The position numbers and the translations under genes were made by a program. Below the pieces are notes generated by a model. That model ran no database searches and was not told the DNA's origin. It worked only from the letters and a program-made list of their open reading frames with translations. From Perilla frutescens (lineage: Eukaryota; Streptophyta; Magnoliopsida; Lamiales; Lamiaceae), in the NCBI GenBank assembly GCA_026008535.1, contig BRKX01000003.1, positions 60,661,001 through 60,725,000 of the forward strand: a DNA stretch of 64,000 bases, read 5' to 3'. This document shows positions 1-12,326 of the stretch, piece after piece (position 1 is the stretch's first letter; every line of letters begins with the position of its first letter).

Positions 1-223
1 AAATGTAGAGAGGGGAGGAGGGTATGTTGTGTTTTGGGTAAAACAAAAGAGAGGAGAATTGGAGAGTAAGAGACTCAGAGGTGGCCATTAGAGAGAGACC
101 ATGAGAAGTTAAAAATTGCAGACAAGTGGAGAGAGGAAAATGGTAGAGAAGAGGAAGCCAAAAAGGTAGAGTGAGAAGATGATGAGATTTTTTTTTTTTT
201 TTTCTTTAAGAGAAGATGATGAG

Positions 224-259
<36 letters not shown>

Positions 260-1480
260 GAAGATGATGAGATTGAGTAGTATAGAAAGAAACAACTACA
301 AGCCTATAACCTAGTCGGCTAGGCCTAGGGATATGGGTTTCTTTGCTATGCAAAGTTGTAAATAAATGGGTTTCTTTGCTATGCAAATTAACAATAGTAC
401 AATACCCGTAACTAGAGTTTTATAATCTCATATCAAATTTAATATATATTATTAATTTTTATCTTAATATTTTTTAATTTAATGAATATATTAAAATATT
501 ATTTATTTATCCATTTTTTTTAAATGGTTCGATCGGTCGAACCATTGACGCAATGACCTGAATGAATAACCAATTTGATGTCCTGGCCGGTTTTAAAATA
601 TTGAACTGAACCACTTTAGAGAGGGAAATAGAGAAATGGAGACATGTAATTATCGGACTGTTTAAAACAATTTATTTTTCAAAAATAGGCAATAGAAAGA
701 AAACATATAAATTAGTGTATGATAATTAATATATTTTATCTTTAATAGTAAATAAAGAGGTACGTGGAAATATATTTTGAGCGCAATTCTTATTGTTATA
801 TTATTATGATTTATACCAATATATAATGTAGTTATGTATGGAAAAAATTATCCTATCTATTTTATTTCTGTATTTATTATATTATTTGTACAAAATTCTA
901 TTTTTTCATAAATTTATAATTTCATAATAACCATTAAGAACTATTTTTTTAATTTTATTGATATTATAAATTTTATTAGCAAACAAAAATCTAATTAGGC
1001 TATTGGAACAATAATGCATGTGTTGGCTATTGATCTACACGAAAAAACGCGTTTTATGAATATATAATATTTGAGAAAATTTATTAAAATAATCTAATTT
1101 ATAATATAGCCAATCTTAAAAAATATAACTAAAATAAAAAAATTTAAAATCAACATTTAAGGAATAAAGTGTAATTTGAAGATGTAAGGAAAAAATATTA
1201 AATACATAGTGTAATATAAATATTATTAAATCTATTTTAAAATATTATTCATCTAATTATTTAGCTTAGAAATAAAAATAATAATTTAAAATTCATAACA
1301 TTAAAATATAAAAGTGTAAGTTAAAGAAATAATTAAGAAAAAATATAAGAAATAAATGAAGTAACTATCATATTGACCTTTAAATACAATATAGAATAAT
1401 AATTAAATAATATTATATTTAAAAAAATCTACATTAAAATTTAAGAAATATATTTATAAATATTATTAATCTAATTAATT
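1..1480. repeat. Dispersed repeat, copy A (uninterrupted paralogue)
   Basis: This stretch matches, in the same orientation, the sequence at 27238-27326 joined to 31264-32821. Shared landmarks include the opening aaatgtagagagg, the AT-rich block around 420-500, the ggttcgatcggtcgaacc-like segment near 527 and the taatatttgagaaaat block near 1065. Copy A lacks the PIF/Harbinger and Athila insertions of copy B and so serves as their empty site. It contains long T runs near 188-254. It may begin before the window. No protein-coding gene is recognisable, and the kind of element is unknown. Confidence 0.75.
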
Positions 1481-1570
1481 TAATTTAAAAATAAAAATTT
1501 AATAAAGCAAAATAGTTTTCGTGTGTGTCTATGCGGGCGCACGCATGCGTGTGTGTATTCTATATAAATA

Positions 1571-1760
1571 TTTAACATAAACATATATTAGCTCACTCGG
1601 TTCAGCGTATATAGCATGGAGTTATGTATTCTTAGGAGTGCTGGTTCGAATCTTGCTAGAAGCAAATGTTATATTAATGAGTGGTGTGTGGGGCTCACGT
1701 GTCGGGCGGGATGCAAGTTTCTTATTTTTTTTATTTCCTATTTTTAGCGACAAAATTTGG
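1571..1760 (+). mobile_element. tRNA-derived SINE-like sequence
   Basis: A pol III type A-box-like stretch (tagctcactcggttcagcg, about 1589-1607) is followed about 40 bp later by a B-box-like ggttcgaatc (about 1642). This is the spacing of a tRNA-related SINE head. The body is not a complete tRNA cloverleaf. Target duplications were not identified, so the limits are approximate. Confidence 0.45.
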
Positions 1761-2177
1761 AGACCAATTTTAGGGATGGAAAATTACTCGCTAAAACACG
1801 GATTTTTTTTTTTGTATTTTGTTATTCATATGTTCTTGAAATGTTAACATAAATCAATTAAATAGAGTTTTGATACTCAATTTGTTTGACAATTCGAAAA
1901 ATTGGTGTCATGTTCTAAAGTGTTTGAAAAGAAAACACACGAGTAAATAAATTTGTTTAAAGAAATATAGTAAAAAACTAAATTCCAGTCTAATAAGAAC
2001 TAATGTCATAAATCATTCTATTATTTGTTTCTCTCCCAAAAACTCTTACTATGGATGTTCCTTTAGGTTATGACAATTTATATAATTGTTATTGGATATG
2101 AATACTAGCTATTTAATGTTTTGATTAATCTTATTCAATTAACAATAAAATTGTAAATATTAGATTCAAAAAGTATA

Positions 2178-2660
2178 TACTACAAGAAATTCACTCATAC
2201 ACAACTATTAGCCATTGTGTATTATCCTCACCCAACCGTTGTAGATAATGGGGTTGTCCATGGTCTGATCATACGCAACAGTTATTAACCGTTGCATATA
2301 GTCACTTTATACGACGGAATTGACCGTTGTAATAATGTTGCTGATCATTGAGTATTCAACCTAAAGACAATGGTGATACAAGTTTACCAATATTTATACT
2401 AAGTTTTCACAACAAATTAAAACTAAACTCGTTGTATTACTTCATTTTTTACAATGATTTTTTACCGTTGTTATTAAGTGTTGCTTTATTACATTAGACT
2501 ACTGTTTTTCTTGAATCATTGTTTATTCTCATACTAAGACAACAATTATTTATTAGATCCGTTGTATATAGTCGGCATATACAACACTTTTTATTAAACC
2601 GTTGTGTTCATAATGAAATTACAACAGTTTTTATTGTTACTGTAGTAATAATATGAACAT
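2178..2660 (+). mobile_element. CACTA-like terminal region (possible)
   Basis: The sequence begins actacaagaaattcactc, which resembles the conserved CACTACAAGAAA end of plant CACTA (En/Spm) elements. It continues with many copies of an accgttgt/caacggt-type word about every 50-70 bp, as subterminal repeats of these elements do. The initial CAC is imperfect (TAC) and no matching opposite end was found, so this is a partial or degenerate element. Confidence 0.4.
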
Positions 2661-4060
2661 CTACAAGGTTTCATTGTTCAAAGTGAAACCTAAATTAAAA
2701 GTAAACAGGAAATTCATAAGCATTAAAACTTTAAATTAATAAAAATAAGAAAACATCATCCAAAACACTTATAAGCATTTACAAAATATTACACAAAATA
2801 TTTTTGAATTCGATTGCTAATTAACCTTTACTGATTAATTAAAATAAACCTAAAATGATAATTAAATAAAAATATATAAAATAATAATTCATCGATCTTC
2901 TGCAGTAATCAATATTTTCGAAATCGTGGGGGGATGCTCAATTCTATAGCCTGAAATAGAGAAACAAGAAATTATTAGTCGAACATCAACTAATTAATTA
3001 TCCATCCAAATGCATAAAATAAATATTAATCTCCACCCAAACAACTATTCAAACAACACCTATATATCGTACAACCACAATATAAGAGCTATTTGCAGGA
3101 GTAAAAAGCCAAAAAAAATATTGTGCATAATCGTTAATTCTACATAATCAATCACATAATTTTCCCAATTAAAACAGGCTTCATCGATATCGATCTTAAC
3201 ATGAGAACACATACTTCATAGATAAGTTAGCAATTGTCTCACATTTGCTTTAGCTCACTCTGAAGATATAAGACTTCTCACAGTATTCTGCAGTATAGTT
3301 GAGGCCTCAGGTTCGTCAGTTCTTAATTAGATATAACATTATAAAATCAACAAATAAATGCTTTGTTAAAATAAGTAAAATCAAGAGGAAAAGTACATCC
3401 GTTCGGATGAATAAATAACATTCATCCCTAAATAAATATATAATGAAGCATCTATGTTCACATTTTTTCAGATCGATGCTCCACTGACAATCAATCAAGT
3501 AGATTTGATCGATCAACCTTCAGTTATATTTCAATTAATTTGTAGAAAACTGTCTAATCTGGAACTCATATAAGAGACACATTACTAATAAAATGAAATT
3601 AGTAAATAAATTATCAAGCACAAAACACTACCCTCATATGAAAACAAGGGGAAAACATAAATAAGGTAGTCATTGTTGCACACAAATTTGCACAAAAGTT
3701 CACACAAACAGCAGGCAACCCTACCAAAACTCAAAATCGAACCTCAAATTAAGGAAATAATATAATAAATTTCCTTACAAGAGAGAATTACACACCCACA
3801 ACCATGACAAAAAAGAAAATTCTACAACAAAAGGCACATAAATTACCAGATTATGGCGTCAATTTAAAGCTTCTAAGTTGATAGATTATGTTCTTGGAAT
3901 CAAGCGACGAGAACAAGCAACTTCAGTGCGGCAGGAGAAATGGAGAATATCGGGTGCAGCATAATTTCTTCAGTGAATTTCTAATAAATTTTGGTGAAGA
4001 CGTGTGTTTGTGGGAGAGGACGTGCGGCGTTTGAGAGAAAGGACGTGTTAAGAGGGAAGA
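2661..4060. other. Non-coding stretch, no gene recognised
   Basis: AT-rich sequence with no convincing gene. The GC content rises toward 3900-4060. It may be the interior of the CACTA-like element that begins near 2178, but this is only positional inference. Confidence 0.4.
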
Positions 4061-4496
4061 AGTGGGAGTAGGGGTGGGTCGGTGCGGTATATCGAAAATT
4101 TCATGTCGTATCATATGCCGTACCGAAATTTCGATATTAAAAAATTTCATACCGTTCTCGTACCAAAACTTTCGGTATACACCGTAACAGATATTAATAT
4201 CGTACCGATATTTTCGGTATATCATACCGTACCGATATTATACGGTATACTGAACATACCGAACTTCCAAGGTATACCGAACTTTCACGGTATATCGGAA
4301 ATACCGAAATTTTAAAGTATACCGAAAATATCGAATTTTACATGTCATACGATCCGAATTCTACAAATAACAACATAAAAATTCATATCTCAACAATCAA
4401 AATACCAATACCAAACAAGTTTAATAGTCCATTTCTTAACAACCAAAATTCAAATATAATATTATTAAATGAAATAACATAGCAACTTGATGTTGA

Positions 4497-4827
4497 GTAG
4501 ATCTCGGTAATTTTTAGATATACTTAATATTTGTATATTATAGTATAGAAGAATCAAATATAGTCTTGATCGTGAGAGTTATTCACTTTAGATGAAACTT
4601 ATATAATGAGATTTTTTATATAAACAATTCTTAATTATGATTTATTAAAATAAATATTCACTAATTTTTATTAAATTTATTTACTAAAGATTTAATTATT
4701 AGTATTACATGATGATGATTAATTTTTTAGATATAGATATAAATATAATTTTATATACTTTATAATTTTTTATGCAATATAGTGAAAAACTAATTAATAG
4801 ACAAATAAAGTTTTATTTCACCATTCA
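4497..4827. repeat. Tandem repeat unit 1 inside the hAT element
   Basis: A unit of about 331 bp starting gatctcggtaatttttagat and ending at the retroelement insertion point. The next unit follows at 10663 once the inserted retroelement is removed, so the repeat array pre-dates that insertion. Confidence 0.75.
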
Positions 4828-7690
4828 TGTAGCGCCCCGGTCCCGAAAGACCGTGGAAATGGACGCCACGGGGGTGGGAATTAAGAAGCAGGAAAGAAAT
4901 GGGGTAGTTTAATTAACAACGGGGTGATAATCCAAAAAACATTAATCTTTAGAATAAAATTTAACAATCGAGTATGCCAAAGATAGGTTATGCCTTCCGA
5001 AAAATTAGACAGCATAACCTCTGTAACTAGAGTGAATCCCCGTTTATAACGGTTTATAAGAGAAGAATGAAAGCTGTAACAATTCAATAAGCCCTTTCAT
5101 AGGCTAAACGGAAACAAATAACCAGATACCAACAATTAATAGACCCATTCATAGGCCGACAAAAGAAACAGACACCAATATGTTGAACAAATGAAGCCCT
5201 TCCATAGGCCAAAATGAATGATCAAATAGACATAACGAAAGACGGACTTCCTCCCCTTGGAATAATTATGTAGCTAAGCATATGATACATGTTAACTAGG
5301 AAGTCAACAAATGTTCAGAATCAGATAAGCAGAATCATATCAACAAAATACCAAGATCAGAGTTCTTAGCATTTAGCAAAAGAATACCATAAGTGCGAAA
5401 GCTCAATTCTTAACAGAATACTAACAAAAAGGGACAACGGAAAAATATGTAAATCATAATAGCCCATATCTCAGCCTCGTCACTTCCACGCTCCAGCCTA
5501 CTTACCTGAAAATGTTTGAAAAAATTTGGGCTGAGTACTAATGCACTCAGTGGGCAAGTTTTACAATTCAAGTTATGCAAATCATTTTATTAAAGTAATC
5601 TATCTGTGTTCATGCAGATAGTGAAACTTAGGAGGTTTAAAAGTTGGAAGCAACCTAAGTTCACCAAAACATTTTATCGTGAAGCGCTTAAGAGTATAAC
5701 CCGTCACTGCCCGCAACCCGTACTACATCACCACGCATAAAGTTGAGTATGGCCCAGTATACCCAATGGGTGTAACCCATAAGTGTTTCATTTTAGTCTG
5801 ACCGATAAGGAGTAGGGCAGGACAAATAATGCATGCATATTGTAGCTACTCACATTGACACAGCGCTGGTATATGAGACTCCGACAACATACAGTAGCAC
5901 GTAAATATTTAACACAGATAGTCACATATGCAATTTTAACAAAGCAGAGCTTAATAACTCGAAAGATACAATTTGCAAAGATATAGTATAGCCCACCTTA
6001 TACATACAGAAGTCCTTCCCTGGTTCCCCTAGGCTAAGATGCTCTAACCATCTCGAGATTCAATCCTTCACCTTCCTCGTAAGTCACGCAAATCCTACAA
6101 GGATCGATCTTCAGCTCAGAACGACTACTATATTTTTGGAAATTAATCTACTGTAATCCGAGCTATTATTTAATTTTATTCTTTTTAGAAATAGATTGCG
6201 CGACTCTAGAGACCTCGAATAATTCCGACAAAGAAGGAAATAAATTCCAAAATATTATTCTTGATTTATTGGGACCAACCGATTTGACAGGGGTCTCTTT
6301 TCAAAACTTGCCATTTTAATCGATTTTTATCAGATTTGTGCCACGGCACTTTCTAACCGTTCAAAAATTATGAAAATATTCAAGGACCATCCTATATATG
6401 CCAAGACTATAGTTTGCGAGTTTTAGAATTTTTTTGATAACACATGACTCCAGTAAAAAAAATAACTGCTTATATTAAATAATCGATATTATTCAAAGCT
6501 CATCCGAAAATTACGAAATTCGACAGGAGCATAGGAAATATTATTTCGAGCAACTTTTGAGAAGAAACTTTTTCGATTTGACGACCCAAAATGGGTGAAA
6601 CGAGACAAAAACTCACAGAGTTTAGCTGAAATGTATCGGTCTCGATTGAGATCGATACTCGTTGGATTTTCGCTCAAAAGTACAATTTTTGATAGTGCAG
6701 AAAATAAGGAATTTAATGGTGTAATCAGATCAAATATCGGACGGCTAGATCATAAATTCGAAACTGGCAGATTTATAATGTAATATTCGGATCCGGATTT
6801 CAAACGACGAGAAATCAAAAATCTATTCCGGTTAACCACAAGATCCAAATGATCAAGGACTATTTATAAAAAGGAGATTTCTAATACGACTATCCAGGAA
6901 GAGTAGATCTGAGATTTACATAAAATGAAAACGGGGAAAAATACCGAAAACTCACAACATCAAAAATCGGAATCGGTAGAATTAAAGATAATAGAAATAT
7001 AAGCATATTTAGAACTTGAAATTTCTAAATTCATCGGTCCGAATGACCAGAATCGGAGAAAGTACCTTCTCCGAGGAATTGGCGGCGGTCACGATGATTT
7101 TCCATCGTGATCATCCTTCGTGTCATCATTTCAATCATGTATTCGTGATCTACGCGTTGACACCTTCAAAATGACTATTTCAGAATTGAAATAGGAAACT
7201 AGAGTCATAAATTCTCTGGAAGCTGCTCGGCGTTTCGATTTTGAAAATGAATGAAAAATGAAACCTTAAGCTCCTATTTATAGAGGAAAAATAAATAGGA
7301 TAATAACGAATAAAAGAAAGAGGATAATGATGGAAAAAGAATAGGATAATTAAGAATAAGATAATCTTTTGAAAAAGAAATTGGATAATGACGGATGTGC
7401 CTTTTTCTATTAAATTTATTATTTTCCAACTTAAAGTTGTGCCAAGAGTTCATTTGAACTCGAAATTTGAAATTTCAAAGGTTGGCACGATTCTTGAAAT
7501 ATTTTCTATCAACCCGAGAAAAATATCATAACATATTTTTAAGACAATTTTTGACCAAATTAGATTTAACAGATTTCCCTAGTTGCGATTTTCCTTTATT
7601 TGAGTCCTTTAAGGACCCAGCTTATTTTCTAACTTACCAGAGGTTAACATAAGTTGAATTAAACCTTCTAAAATATTTCGGTGTATTACA
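4828..7690 (-). repeat. 3' LTR of the LARD-like element
   Basis: On the minus strand it begins TGTAATACACCG directly after the polypurine tract and ends GGGACCGGGGCGCTACA next to the ATTCA duplication, giving TG..CA ends and a length of about 2.86 kb. No second full copy lies in the window. The open frames inside are short and unrelated to known proteins. Confidence 0.75.
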
Positions 7691-7704
7691 TTCTACCCCC
7701 CTTA
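7691..7704 (-). other. Polypurine tract
   Basis: The minus strand reads TAAGGGGGGTAGAA immediately before the LTR start TGTAATACAC, which is the expected position for second-strand priming. Confidence 0.75.
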
Positions 7705-10580
7705 AATAAATTTCGTCCCGAAATTTCCATATCTTGAGAAGAAGTATCAAAGTACATCCTCAGGGTTCAAAATCTGAATTTTTGTACTTGCAGCCTAGAA
7801 CTGATATGGGTTTCCTATTCTTTAGGTTGATTCTCAACCTTTATCCCTCTTTCCGCTTTCTTCTTGGTCAAATACTTCTTTGAAGAGTCTATACTCGCTC
7901 TTCTTTTCCACGCAAATTTATCTTTCCGAAAGCCTAAACGTTCGCCATCTTTCTATATCCTTTATGAGAGCTATCACGATGCACCGACTTCATATAATCT
8001 CCCCATGATTCGAATGAGCACGCCCTTGGACGGTTGGATTACAAATTCTATCAGGTTCAAGCTGTGTTTTATCTCTTTCCTTAAAATGTTGAGATTTGAC
8101 ATTCACGTCTTCTTGAAGCGTGCTTGAATCGTATTTCCGATGCAAATTAGTCTTATTTTCCTTGTTATACTATTCTCTTTTCTTTAAAGTGGTAATCCGA
8201 CTGTCTGGCTCCCGCTAGTGATCACCTTCGCTTGCATGCATAATAAGAATCGCATGTCTAGACTTTAACTGTAAGCTCGAAACTTGCTTGTTGACATCCA
8301 TTGATCATCTTAAATGTTACGAACTGAGAAATTACTTTTAGAAATGTACTTTCGACTTTGGAGAACACTAACTGATTTTTTTTTTCGGTTCCATTCGTCA
8401 TTATGGGATACTATCATTCGATATCCTGACAAAATACTTAAAGGAATACTTCTATAAGCTTTCTCTTCTATTGGAGGTTCCACACTCGAGTTCTATAAGT
8501 GGAAGTTAAAAGAAACAAACGCCTCAGAGTGAGGACTTTATCTGATCAATAATCTTTAACAAGTTCAAAAACTGAAAGAGATATAACACTAGATTATTTA
8601 TTCCAAAAATATTTCCTTTTTAGAGGATTCATAACTCGAAAGGTTCTCGCATTTTACAAAGATATATAGGAATAATAAAAGAAAATCAACGCTTAAGAGC
8701 TGAGAACCGTGCTTGAAATATTTTCATAAAGGCGTCAGCATAGCCTAATAAGGAAATGCCATTGCTGATTCTTGATGATCAAAGAAGTATCATCCAAAAG
8801 ATTTCAAATTATCCAAGAGGATAAAATCAATAAATCCCAAATGGTATAAATGGAGAATTTCAAATGATATGAAGCTGTTGAAGGGAAATTGATTCAATTA
8901 ACAAGAGAATAAATCGATTTCAAAAGAGAATAAATAAATCGATTCTATTGAAACTTTCTATCATAATGAAACTCTCAATCTATCGAACACTAGGTCTATC
9001 TTCTTAACGATCTTCTTTGGGTTCTCCTTCCTTCTTTCTTGAGCTTCACCCATCTTGTTTTTTTTTTACCAGGTTGCTACGATAAAGCACGAGTCGGCTA
9101 GACTTTGCACTGGCTGGAAAAGCGACGTCTCGGGAATCACTTTCTACCCATCGGAAGGATACGAGAGAATGACTTGATCTATGATACCTCCTATACTCAA
9201 AATAGTTTGACTTAACTTCTCCTGGAAGCTGAGTAGAACACCGATAAACATATCTTTAAATTAATTTGGCTGCAATTGTGACGACCATCTTTACCCTCAT
9301 TCTAAAAATTGATCTAAAACAAGCTACAAATCTTGGGAATGAAACACGCCAGGGCCTCGATTAGCCATCCACTGAGGTGAAGAGCTTTCTCTTGGAGGAA
9401 CGAATCTTTATTCCCTGTAATCGCAACAGGATCATTAAACGTGACTCCTGAGTTGAAATCTTGCGTAGGGATTTCTTGAACGTGTAATAGATCTACAATC
9501 TGATAACTGGCCTATAAATCGATTACTCGTTTCTTTGCTTCTAGTTCAAAGTTAAAGCTTTATAACCTCATCTCCACATGGAGGTATAAAAGACGGTGAT
9601 CGGTCTATCTCAATATTTCGCTCAGGTGACAATTCTGATGTTGAACCTTGTTTGTAGTAGCCATCATCGTCTAATATATCTACCCACAAAAATTCACAGT
9701 CTCCACATAGATCGTCGACTTATGTTTTTGTTTTCAAAATATTTTATTCCTTACTGTCTCCATCTTCCTAGTAACAACGCAAATTCTTGGTCAACTTTAA
9801 CACAGCTCAATCTGAAAAACTTCTTCTAACCGGATGTTGACCCCCATAGAGTAGGTTATTTCCCCAATGAACTCAAACACCGAATCGATCTCTTTCTTGG
9901 TATATGTACAAAATCTCATAATCCGCTCATCGTGATATACATGTGGCAGTTATTCCGAGCCGTAAGTTTATGTTCAGTCATCAAAATGAAACGTTTTCTC
10001 AGTCAAACTATGTTCTTAACAATCTCATTAGTGTTTACAAATTCAGCCTAAGTTCAGCAACTATAGGCTAAGTTAATCTTTCATTCTTCCACTTTCAAGT
10101 TCTTGTACTCATCCAAGAGTATAAACAATAAACACATTCCGGCTATCAAGGTTTACAGTGTGCATTCCGCACGTTCCCAACATCACAAGTATGCACAAGG
10201 CATATATAAACAAGTTCATACATATATGTAATCAACATAGTTTTTCGACAGCAACCAGTATGCTCACAGACATATTTCAAAACCAGTATGCTATCACCAT
10301 AGCAACAGAGTACGCAATCAGCGTAGTTAATCAGAGTATGCTATCCGTATAATAATCAATCTTTCGAGGAATTCCCGTCAACACGGCGAATCCTAATCTT
10401 TCATTTTCAGACAAACATAACATTTCAACAGTTAATGTAAACTTTTAAAAACTAAAAACCGCATAAAAACATGCGTACCTTTTAGCTGTTGCGTGAGTGA
10501 CGAGCTGAGGGCTTATATAATATCACACGGAATTTCAATGAAAGACGAAATAAGACCCAGCAGGTCTGCAGAGTTGCAAA
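7705..10580 (-). other. Internal region of the LARD-like element, non-coding
   Basis: About 2.9 kb between PBS and polypurine tract. I found no gag, protease, reverse transcriptase or integrase motif on either strand. The longest open stretches are under 100 codons and look random, so mobilisation would have depended on proteins from another element. Confidence 0.65.
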
Positions 10581-10595
10581 CCTGCTCTGATACCA
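10581..10595 (-). other. Primer binding site (tRNA-iMet type)
   Basis: The minus strand reads TGGTATCAGAGCAGG, three bases downstream of the LTR-end sequence GGGGCGCTACA. This is the usual plant PBS complementary to the 3' end of initiator methionine tRNA. Confidence 0.85.
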
Positions 10596-10598
10596 CTT

Positions 10599-10657
10599 TG
10601 TAGCGCCCCGGTCCCGTGGCGTCCATTTCCACGGTCTTTCGGGACCGGGGCGCTACA
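10599..10657. repeat. 59-bp hairpin replacing the 5' LTR
   Basis: Perfect 18-bp arms TGTAGCGCCCCGGTCCCG at 10599-10616 and its reverse complement at 10640-10657 flank a 23-base loop. Read inward from 10657, 45 bases are identical to 4828-4872, the U5 end of the 3' LTR. The whole retroelement therefore ends in inverted copies of the same U5 terminus, and the outer arm abuts the ATTCA duplication. Confidence 0.9.
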
Positions 10658-10662
10658 ATTCA

Positions 10663-11075
10663 TATACATAGATCTCGGTAATTTTCAAATATACTTAATA
10701 TTTGTATATTATAGTATAGAAGAATCAAATATAGTCTTGATGATAAGAGTTATTCACTTTAGATGAAACTTATATAATGAGATTTTTTATATAAGCAATT
10801 CTTGATTATGATTTATTAAATTAAATATTCACTAATTTGTATTGAATTTATTTACTAAAGATTTAATTATTAGTATTACATGATGATTAATTTTTTAGAT
10901 ATAGATATAAATATAATTTATATAGTTTATAATTTTTTATGCAATAGAGTGAATAACTAATTAATGGACAAATAAAGTTTATTTCATCATTCATATACAT
11001 AGATCTCGGTAATTTTTAGATATACTTAATATTTGTATATTATCGTATAGAAGAATTAAATATAATCAAGATTAA
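10663..11075. repeat. Tandem repeat units 2 and partial 3 inside the hAT element
   Basis: A second near-copy (about 10663-10998) of the unit at 4497-4827, followed by about 75 bp of a third copy starting again at gatctcggtaatttttagat. Together with unit 1 they form a head-to-tail array with a period of about 335 bp, interrupted by the LARD-like element. Confidence 0.75.
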
Positions 11076-12326
11076 CATTTAACTTTTCAACGGAAAGTGT
11101 CATTTATTTAAGTTTAGCTTAATTTTAGATTAGTAAGTTTTGATTCAACTTTTCAATGGAACATCTTATATTATTGCATTGTATTTCAATTTCTAATATA
11201 TATATATATATATGTATGTATATTTGATTAAATACTTGAGTTTTTGTATTTTCATCATCATCACAGACATATATATAAATTATTTATCATTCATATATAC
11301 GTACATAGTCATGTTCATATTCGTATATTCATTTTCTATTTATTCATTTTATTTTTAATTATACTCATAATTGTAATTTTGTTAGATAATTATACAATTC
11401 CTCATATTAGTTTATTATTTTTCATTAGTCATGTTCAAAAGTCATTATATAAATATTAATTTTTTTTTGTATGATAAAATTGTTAAATGTTATATTATTG
11501 CATTGTATTATTCTTTCTCATTTTGAATCTTTGATATATTTGATTAAATATTTGAGTTATAATTATGAATCCAAATTTTAAATAAATATTGCAATATTGT
11601 AGAATCAAATGAATTCAAATATAATTATATGATTAACTATTTCTTATTTTATTTTATTTAATTTTCCTTATTAATTATTTTATTCATAATTGTAATCCAC
11701 ATTAGTTAAGTAGTTCATTCATATTGGTTTATTATTTTTCAATATGAGTCATATTCAAAAATCAATATATAAATAGCGAAGTGTTTTTCTTATATCTCAT
11801 ATATATTTATTAATTCTCAAAGATTGTATTTTTGCTAAACTTTTATAAAAATCTTATTAAATATTATTTTATTGAGTTGTATTTCTTTTTTCTTTCTTTC
11901 TCATATTTATAAATGTAAATTTTAATTATATGTTGTAATATTATAATTAAAACATTGAATTATAGATGTGATTTTTTTTTTTGAAAAAGATAGTATGTAT
12001 GGGTATATCGATATACCGTACCGTACTGAGACATCAATATACCATCTGCATACCAGTATATCGTGGAGTTTCGGTATATACCGGTATTCGGTATTCGGTA
12101 TATATCGGTATTCGGTATACACCGAAATACCGGTATATACCAAAACTCCACGGTATACCGTAATTTTTAAAAGTTCATACCATCACCATACCGAAAATTC
12201 ACGGTACGATATGATACCGTACCGAAAATCTTGATATACCAAAAATTCAGTATTTTCGGTATTTTTTCGGTACGATAAGTACGGTATTTCGATATTTCGG
12301 TATATTTCCCCACCACTAAGTGGGAG

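Larger units (their letters stand above)
4828..10657 (-). mobile_element. Non-autonomous LTR retrotransposon (LARD-like) with aberrant 5' end
   Basis: A 5,830-bp insertion flanked by a 5-bp target duplication ATTCA (4823-4827 and 10658-10662). Read on the minus strand it has a PBS TGGTATCAGAGCAGG (10581-10595), matching the initiator tRNA-Met type. About 2.9 kb of internal sequence without a gag or pol frame follows, then a polypurine tract (7691-7704) and a full 3' LTR (4828-7690). The long LTR and empty interior resemble a LARD. The polypurine context, with aaatttcgggacgaaattt just upstream, is typical of plant Ty3/gypsy elements. The 5' LTR is missing and replaced by a 59-bp hairpin. Confidence 0.8.
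4069..12318. mobile_element. hAT-type element with nested LTR retroelement
   Basis: The left end reads TAGGGGTGGGTCGGTGCGG and the reverse complement of the right end reads TAGTGGTGGGGAAATATACC. Both are flanked by the same 8-bp sequence AGTGGGAG (4061-4068 and 12319-12326), the target-duplication length of hAT transposons. About 250-300 bp at each end is packed with palindromic GGTATACCGA-type words (4085-4330 and 12000-12300). Removing the nested retroelement (4828-10662) leaves about 2.4 kb without a transposase gene, so this is a non-autonomous element. Short ORFs in both ends arise from the palindromic words and are not genes. Confidence 0.8.

Noticed and set aside
75..386. Minus-strand open frame of 103 codons with poly-lysine
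   Set aside because: It crosses the long T runs of a dispersed repeat and has no counterpart in copy B, where the frame differs.
11922..12234. Overlapping open frames on both strands with Tyr-Arg-Ile-Pro repeats
   Set aside because: They arise from palindromic GGTATACCGA words at the hAT terminus, which are open on several frames by composition.
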